From: Biomphalaria glabrata | Lineage: Eukaryota > Mollusca > Gastropoda > Planorbidae | Assembly (NCBI RefSeq): GCF_947242115.1 | Contig: NC_074717.1 | Span: 36,267,201-36,331,200 of the forward strand | Direction of reading: 5' to 3' | Length of the DNA stretch: 64,000 nucleotides | In this document: positions 58,660-64,000 of the stretch, piece by piece | Position numbering within the stretch: position 1 is the first letter of the stretch | Layout of the letters: each line of letters begins with the position of its first letter | Notes under the pieces: model-generated | Told to the model about the DNA's origin: nothing | Database searches by the model: none | What the model saw: the letters and a program-made list of their open reading frames with translations, nothing else | Made by a program: the position numbers and the translations under genes

Positions 58660-60080
58660 TGGAGTCGGAACCAAAAGTTGTGATGCGTGACCATGGGAGA
58701 TCTGATTACAGCGCTAAAGCCTTCTTTTTTAAATAACTTCATGCGTGTATGTCTGCAGGGGCAGGGTGGGCTACAGGGGGAGGTGGTGGAATGTACATTG
58801 TCAGAGACTACGCTTTTTTTTTTTTTTTTATAAAACTTATATTATCTCCCTATCCCTCTTTTATTCTCTGACTCACACACACACAAACACACACACACAC
58901 ACGAGAATACTCATGGAAGATTGCAACAAACTATTAGCAGAACTTTTGAGTAGAATTTCAGAATTGGTCACATTAAAGAATTCCCCTTAAAGTCACCACC
59001 AAGACTCCTGGGGTATCAAGTGTCGTTTTTGGAAACAGGGTCGCGTGACACAGTAGATTATAATAATAAACTATGAGACATTAAACTAGGTCAGTAGTAC
59101 TAGCTCGTTGTCCTAACAATTGAAGAAAGAAAAGATATTTACATTAGAACTTTAAACAACAGATGTAAGACAAAATAAACGTTTGATTACTGTCTTATTG
59201 GTACAGAAATGTCGTCATACAATGACATGAAATGTCGTCATACAAATGACATGAAATGTCGTTAAACTGAAGAGATATAATACTTCACAATGTGATCTCA
59301 GAGAATACAACAAACTTGCCCATGCTTGAATGTATTCGTTTAATTCAATGTGAAGATTGGACTCTCGCCAATTCATCGACTTCTTTATGACTGAGAACGT
59401 GACACGTAGGAGGAGCTAATTAATTAGTATAGAATTAAGTTGTTATACTTTATGTTAAAATAATATGTATAATTTCTTCCAACACCCAAACACAGACACC
59501 ACAGATAAAACAAACACACACACAACACATACAACACACACACATATACACTAGACATAGGGCCTACAACACACACGCACAAAAACACCACACATACTAC
59601 CAGTTGCTTAGCTAGCAATGTGCTGGTGCTGCGGGCCGCACGGGGCTTGAGTGGTCGGGGCATCAGAGGACAAACTTTCTCAGTAAAACTACACATTATA
59701 ATTACATAAAAAAAACACAATTATTTGTTTTGGTCATTTGTTGTGTCCTATATTCTTTCTTAAAATTAAATTAAATGTAAACTGTAGACCAGCTGGAATC
59801 AAAATTTATCAGATTTGTTTCAATCTCTGAAGGCAACTTACATAATGTTATTTCATTTTCAATGCGCTGGTTATGGACAAGTTTATAATGGTGTTGTTGT
59901 TTTTTAATTACTAATTAGTAATGGTCTAATCTCTTTTGTGGACCAGTGGCGGAGGGGTATCTGGAAGAAGGTTTTCCAACCGCTCAGCAAAAAAAAAACT
60001 CCGCTACAATCGGGATTCGAACTCAAGCCATCTTGTAAAATGGGCAAAGAGTCTCCGAACTTTCAAAACAAGAATCTGTT
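58660..60080. other. Gene-free stretch with CA microsatellites
   Basis: CA runs at 58871-58902 and 59515-59590. 59920-60030 is a scrap of SINE family 2 (TCTTTTGTGGACCAGTGGCG, ATCGGGATTCGAACTCAAG). No gene is supported. Confidence 0.45.
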
Positions 60081-60084
60081 GAGC

Positions 60085-60280
60085 ATAAAATGTTTGTTTG
60101 TAAAATGTTTTCATGTTTCGGATGTTCCTTCAGAGTTGAAGATAGTTTACTTCCTAGTCCAAACCTCCCGCAGGACGACGGGGGATGGGAGCGGGCAGGG
60201 TTTGAACCCTTGAACGTCGATAAATCCGAACGACAGTCCAGCGCGCAAACCGCACGACCAGGCAGCCATCCCCCGAATAA
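60085..60280 (-). mobile_element. tRNA-derived SINE, family 3
   Basis: In sense orientation a tRNA-like head (GGCTGCCTGGTCGTGCGG, B box AGGGTTCAAACCCTGC) precedes CCCATCCCCCGTCGTCCTGC and the tail TCAACTCTGAAGGAACATCC. A tail-only copy lies at 15225-15335. Confidence 0.75.
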
Positions 60281-61110
60281 AACCCCCCAAATATTGCCCA
60301 CTTGATTCACATTTATTTTTTTTTTACTATTGTGGTAAGTGTGGCAAGCAAGCGAAGTTTTTCCAAATTTACTTTGATTAAGAATAATTGACGATCTAAA
60401 ATACGAATTTACGATTTACTAATATGGCAATTTCGTCTATTGAACAAGACCAAGTGGAGAATAATGATTTTGATAAAATTATCTATAGTTTTCCTGCGAG
60501 AAAGCACGCGACATCCACATGTATCATCTTTTTGTAAAAATCGATTCTTTGCCAAATAGCAATGCTTAATTAATGAGAACACTAAACGTCCCCCACGTGT
60601 CAGGAACACACTAGGGTCAGGTTGACACAGGAGGGTTTTAAAAATCACAAAGACGGGATTCGAACTCAAGACGCTCAATTCGGAAGCCAAACACTTTACC
60701 ACTCAGCCAAGCCTTTCATGTTTAAGTAACCATTTCTTAACACATACATAAAGTCACTGACTTCTACAGTTCTTGACATGAAATGTATGCGACGCTTATT
60801 ATTAAGAGCGAGGTCAGACCAAAGCACTGAGCCGTAACAGATAAGTTTCAAGACTGACTGTAGTGAGAAAGTAGAAGCTAACATAGTACTTTTTGTCTCC
60901 CAAGTGTATATATTTAAACCTAGTTTCCAGATGTTAAACTAACAATCAAAATAAATGTAAGAACAAATTGTTGTAGCATGAAGAAGAATATTGAATTTAA
61001 ACGAAAATAAAGAGACTGTGTTGTTACATCAACTCTGAGGCGACCTCTACGAGACCGTAGTTTGGTAAACAATGCAGATAAAATGGCAAGTTTCGTTTTT
61101 TAAAGTGAAA
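60281..61110. other. Gene-free stretch with SINE head
   Basis: 60640-60713 is the tRNA-like head of SINE family 1 in antisense (GGGATTCGAACTCAAGACGC, TTACCACTCAGCCAAG). The frames there are shadows of it. Confidence 0.5.
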
Positions 61111-61121
61111 TATTAAGAAAT

Positions 61122-61390
61122 CGGAGGACTAGTGGGTAAGTGGTTAAGAGCTTGGCTTCTGAACCGAAGGGCCCGGGGTTCGAATCTCGACTACCGATCT
61201 TGGTGAAAAGGGGGATTTTGAATTTAGGACGCCCTTGAGCCAACCAAACTCCTGACCATAGGTGGGGAAAGAAAAATCGGTTGGTCTTTGTGCTGGCCAA
61301 ATGAGACCTTGGTTTACCCTTTGCAATAGAAACACGTGCCCTTTACATCATCTGGCCTGTAAATCGCAAAATCGAAAAGGAAAACTTTTT
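61122..61390 (+). mobile_element. tRNA-derived SINE, family 1, sense copy
   Basis: A box TAGTGGGTAAGTGGTTAAGA, B box GGGGTTCGAATCTCG, then GGGGATTTTGAATTTAGGAC, GGTTGGTCTTTGTGCTGGCC and CATCATCTGGCCTGTAAATC. Intact boxes suggest moderate age. Confidence 0.85.
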
Positions 61391-61930
61391 AATTTTAGTA
61401 TCAAATCGAAAGCTATTTTATTTCATGAAATCTAAACGTAATAAGAAAAAGACGTTATACATTAAAATATGGAAACAATGATACATACATGGACTGCTAA
61501 ATACCTCACTAAATCGTAATCCGTCCGCATTGACCACTACATAAGCCAGATGGCTGTATTTAGTTGTTACAAAAGTATGTTAGCGATTCAAAACATGATG
61601 TAAAAAAAAAAATAGTTGAACAAATCGTTTGGGTAGCAGTAGTGTAGGAGTAGTGTAGGAGTAGTGTTATTGCTCAACATCTTTAAAGTGGACAGCCAGA
61701 ACGTAAACCTAGATTCTCCAAGGTAACATCATCACACAGTATCTTCCCTAGTCCATTATCCGTATGCATTAGTAGGCAACAAGAGAAGCATCATTTCAAA
61801 GTAATCAAACAAACAATAGTGAACATGTATTTAAATACATTTTTATTTCAATTTTCTACAGTGGGACTGTTTCTTACTAATCTTACTATCCTCATTGATA
61901 AGCCAAAAGCTAGAGCATAGAATTCATTTA

Positions 61931-62656
61931 GTAAAAAAAATTGTAAAGTTCCCTTTTCAGACCTTGTGGTCTATAGGGCAGATGTAAAGGTCATCTGATT
62001 CTGTGGCCTACGGTTTAAGAGGGTGTCATGTGGCCATCTTTAACTCTAATGTCAAGGCTGTCCTACTGTATGGTTCTGAAACATGGAGAACAACTGAAGC
62101 GACAACAAAAAAAAAGTACAGACATTAATCAACAGATTCCTGAGAAATATCCTAAAAAAACCCCACTTGTATGACAAAGTAGAAAACACCAAACTGTGGG
62201 AGATGAGTGGACAGAAAAATATAGAAGTGCAGATCTTAGAGAGGAAGTGGAGATGGATTGGTCACACCCTTAGAAAAGATACCAGCAACAGAGCTAGGCA
62301 GGTCTTAGAGTGGAAACCCCAAGGAACAAGACGCAGAGGAAGACCAAAAAGAACCTGGCGACGCAGTGTACTAGATGAAGCCGAGAGGACAGGAAAGAGC
62401 TGGGAAGCCATCAAAAAACTAGCAAGAGACCGTGGAGAGTGGCGTGTTTTTGTCGAGGCCCTATGTTCTATGAGGAACTTATATGATGTGGCCAGAACAA
62501 CGACCAACCGACTTTACTTTTCCCCATCTAATGTCAGGGCGGACTCAGAGGTGCCCAAAGATCTCGAAATAAAAAATCCCAGTCTTCACCAGGATCCGAC
62601 CCCGGGACCGCCGGTTCAGAAGCCAAGCGCTTTACCGCTCAGCCACAGCACCTCCT
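61931..62656 (-). mobile_element. SINE family 1 with nested LINE
   Basis: The SINE is flanked by a perfect 14-bp duplication, ATAGAATTCATTTA (61917-61930 and 62657-62670). It is split at 62037-62485 by a LINE. Without the insertion it is about 268 bp, the usual family length. The outer parts are TTTTCAGACCTTGTGGTCTA and TTTACCGCTCAGCCACAG. Confidence 0.92.
62037..62485 (+). mobile_element. RTE-like LINE 3' fragment inserted in a SINE
   Basis: Flanked by the 9-bp duplication ATGTGGCCA (62028-62036 and 62486-62494). It starts NSNVKAVLLYGSETWRTTEA in one frame; after a run of A the frame changes and continues KVENTKLWEMSGQKNIEVQI, ERKWRWIGHTLRKDTSNRAR, RRRGRPKRTWRRSVLDEAER and GEWRVFVEALCSMRNL. 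A 5'-truncated copy of the element at 55330-56035 but better preserved, hence younger or less decayed. Confidence 0.9.
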
Positions 62657-62870
62657 ATAGAATTCATTTACCTTATTTGAAATGTTTTACAAATATAAGA
62701 GAATCTCTCATTAGTGTCCGAAAACACTCTCTCATAAGAGGCATGTTAAATATCAGTAAATTACAATAGTATTCCGATGTACAATATACAAGGTGCTTGT
62801 GATTTTTTATAGTTGTCAGAGTTTTACCAGTAAGATATACAATGATTAGGGACACAGAGTAAGAATGCAA

Positions 62871-63854
62871 GTGAATAAACCAACATAAGGCTCCCATGCG
62901 TTTTATTAAAATAAAGAAACAGAATATCGGACATTGTAACAATCAACAAGCTACATCTACCCTCGACAACTCTCCAACTATATATAGTTGAAGATAATAG
63001 AGATGAGCCAATCTAAAATTTGATTTATTTTGGTATCACAAAAGGTTCCCACTCCTTTCCAGTCCAGCTTTTTCATTTGTTAAGACCAGGGCTAAATTAT
63101 AAAGAAGAATATATCAATTTGTTAGTTACACTCACGCAATAACACATGTTAGTATTAAACAAGAAAAACATTTATAAATATATTTAAAAAAAAAGACAAT
63201 AACTTCAATTTAGAACTTGTAATACTATTAAAATATAAAACAAAAAAAAAGTAATTAAAAATGATATTTGGTTTAAAACGTGGATCGAGCGCGTGATTTT
63301 GAGACCGTCAGATGCCTGGAAGTTTGTCTATCTATTCACCAAGTCAGCCAGCGAGAATTCATAATTTGGTGATTTATTATTATTATTAAATGGCCATCTA
63401 AATCTAATACTTCTACACATGTAGAGCTCTTAGGATTTAGTCTAGATCTATATCTCATTCTCGATCTAAAATAGGGATGCTATCATATTAGATTTACGTA
63501 AAAAAAAATTAGTAAAGCTTATATATTCTTTCAATCAAATTGAAGCAACTTAAAATTTAGTTATCGTATAATTTTGGAACACTCTGGCCTTACGGAAATT
63601 TGTCTTTCAACTTGTGAATTACACATTAATTTTCGTCATGTATTCGAATATTGAAAAGAAATATGAAAACGTCTGGTGCATTTGTCAGAAGACGTCTTTA
63701 GCTTTTCAGTTATTTTGGATGTCCATTGACCAATGAAGTCTAAATGATAGATATTTTTTTTTTTAATTTCTTGAGTAACAAACTATAGGGCACACAGTGA
63801 AGGAACATGTCATAAAAAAATACTCGAGTAAATAACAAAAATGTCACAGTGTCA
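62871..63854. other. Downstream flank of paralogue D
   Basis: 63774-63800 reads GTAACAAACTATAGGGCACACAG, answering AATAAACTATTGGGCACAC at the same distance from the stop of paralogue C (56204-56225). The two 3' flanks are therefore homologous. ATT and AT-rich runs otherwise; no gene. Confidence 0.5.
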
Positions 63855-64000
63855 TTACAACTCTGGCAGTGTGCTGGAGAAAGCTGTCGCCCAGCTCAGC
63901 ACAATAACCATCAGAGTCCCAGAAATGTTCGTAGCAATATTTGGAGGTGTGGTTAGGGTGAGATTCGTAGCACCAATTGGAGGTGTGGATAGGGTGGTGG
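63855..64000 (-). CDS. Secreted Cys-rich protein, paralogue D, C-terminal end
   Basis: Only the last 48 codons lie in the window; the gene continues beyond 64000. The frame gives a Thr/Pro stalk made of two 12-residue repeats (STPPIGATNLTL, TTPPNIATNISG) coded by a 36-bp tandem repeat. A hydrophobic tail (LMVIVLSWATAFSSTLPEL) precedes TAA. NIATNIS followed by a hydrophobic run matches NTATNISVASII in paralogue C, so D is its closest relative here. No cysteines lie in this part, so the repeats cannot be checked. Confidence 0.72.
   Translation of the reverse strand, partial: TTLSTPPIGATNLTLTTPPNIATNISGTLMVIVLSWATAFSSTLPEL

Larger units (their letters stand above)
61805..62870. repeat. Duplicated copy of the lipase 3' flank
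   Basis: Matches 52555-52985 in order. AATACATTTTTATTTCAATT answers AATACATTTTTAGTTTGTTT, GAATTCATTTA is shared, TTTTACAAATATAAGAGAAT answers TTTTACAAATATAAAACAAT, and GAGTAAGAATGC answers AAGTAAGAATGC. A SINE with a nested LINE interrupts it. No lipase exon accompanies it. Confidence 0.7.

Overview
The window looks like AT-rich, repeat-dense invertebrate nuclear DNA. The best guess is a gastropod mollusc, probably a freshwater heterobranch (Biomphalaria/Bulinus/Physella type). The reasons are spliced genes with short exons and kilobase introns, many tRNA-derived SINE copies, I/Nimb-like, RTE-like and CR1/Jockey-like LINE tails, hAT elements with 8-bp target duplications, and a spliced animal pancreatic-type lipase. 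The organism call is inference. No bacterial genes, CRISPR array or intact RNA genes were found.

Host genes. (1) A complete pancreatic-lipase-family gene lies on the + strand (40999-52309). Twelve exons can be joined in phase to give 497 residues, with signal peptide, Ser/Asp/His triad, full-length lid and PLAT domain. (2) Four paralogues of an unrecognised secreted family lie on the - strand, three complete (18239-19138, 32445-33371, 56282-57166) and one cut by the window end (63855-64000). Each complete one has a signal peptide, three cysteine-rich repeats with identical spacings, many N-glycosylation sites and a hydrophobic C-terminal tail like a GPI-anchor signal. Each has a splice acceptor just before its ATG, so the ORF sits in one coding exon behind a 5'-UTR intron. 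This family is the main novelty. (3) A possible orphan zinc-finger exon lies at 9581-9715 (-).

Layout. 1-7.2 kb: degenerate ~90-bp repeats, a 2.26-kb hAT element with an internal hairpin satellite, a possible LTR fossil, and a 49-bp satellite of about 28 units. 7.2-18 kb: LINE tails, SINEs and an element with inverted TTTTGGCGC ends; no host gene apart from the possible zinc-finger exon. 18.2-19.1 kb: Cys-rich paralogue A. 23.6-30.9 kb: a tandem segmental duplication. Its first copy carries a 2.28-kb hAT element and a 16-unit 22-bp minisatellite; its second copy keeps the empty hAT site and a single ancestral repeat motif. 32.4-33.4 kb: paralogue B. 34.7-37.3 kb: minisatellites and SINEs. 41-52.3 kb: the lipase, whose introns hold a GATA microsatellite, a SINE-derived minisatellite, a 1.69-kb hAT element, a ~600-bp CT tract, a small hAT MITE and a LINE next to the last acceptor. 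52.5-57.2 kb: lipase 3' flank and paralogue C. 61.8-64 kb: a duplicated copy of that flank, with a SINE containing a LINE, and then paralogue D.

How the parts relate. The Cys-rich genes look like a locally expanding cell-surface family, and one expansion step carried the lipase 3' flank along with it. A functional link between the lipase and the Cys-rich proteins is not shown by the sequence. Most of the rest is mobile DNA and tandem arrays, several of which can be traced to one dispersed repeat or SINE that amplified in place.
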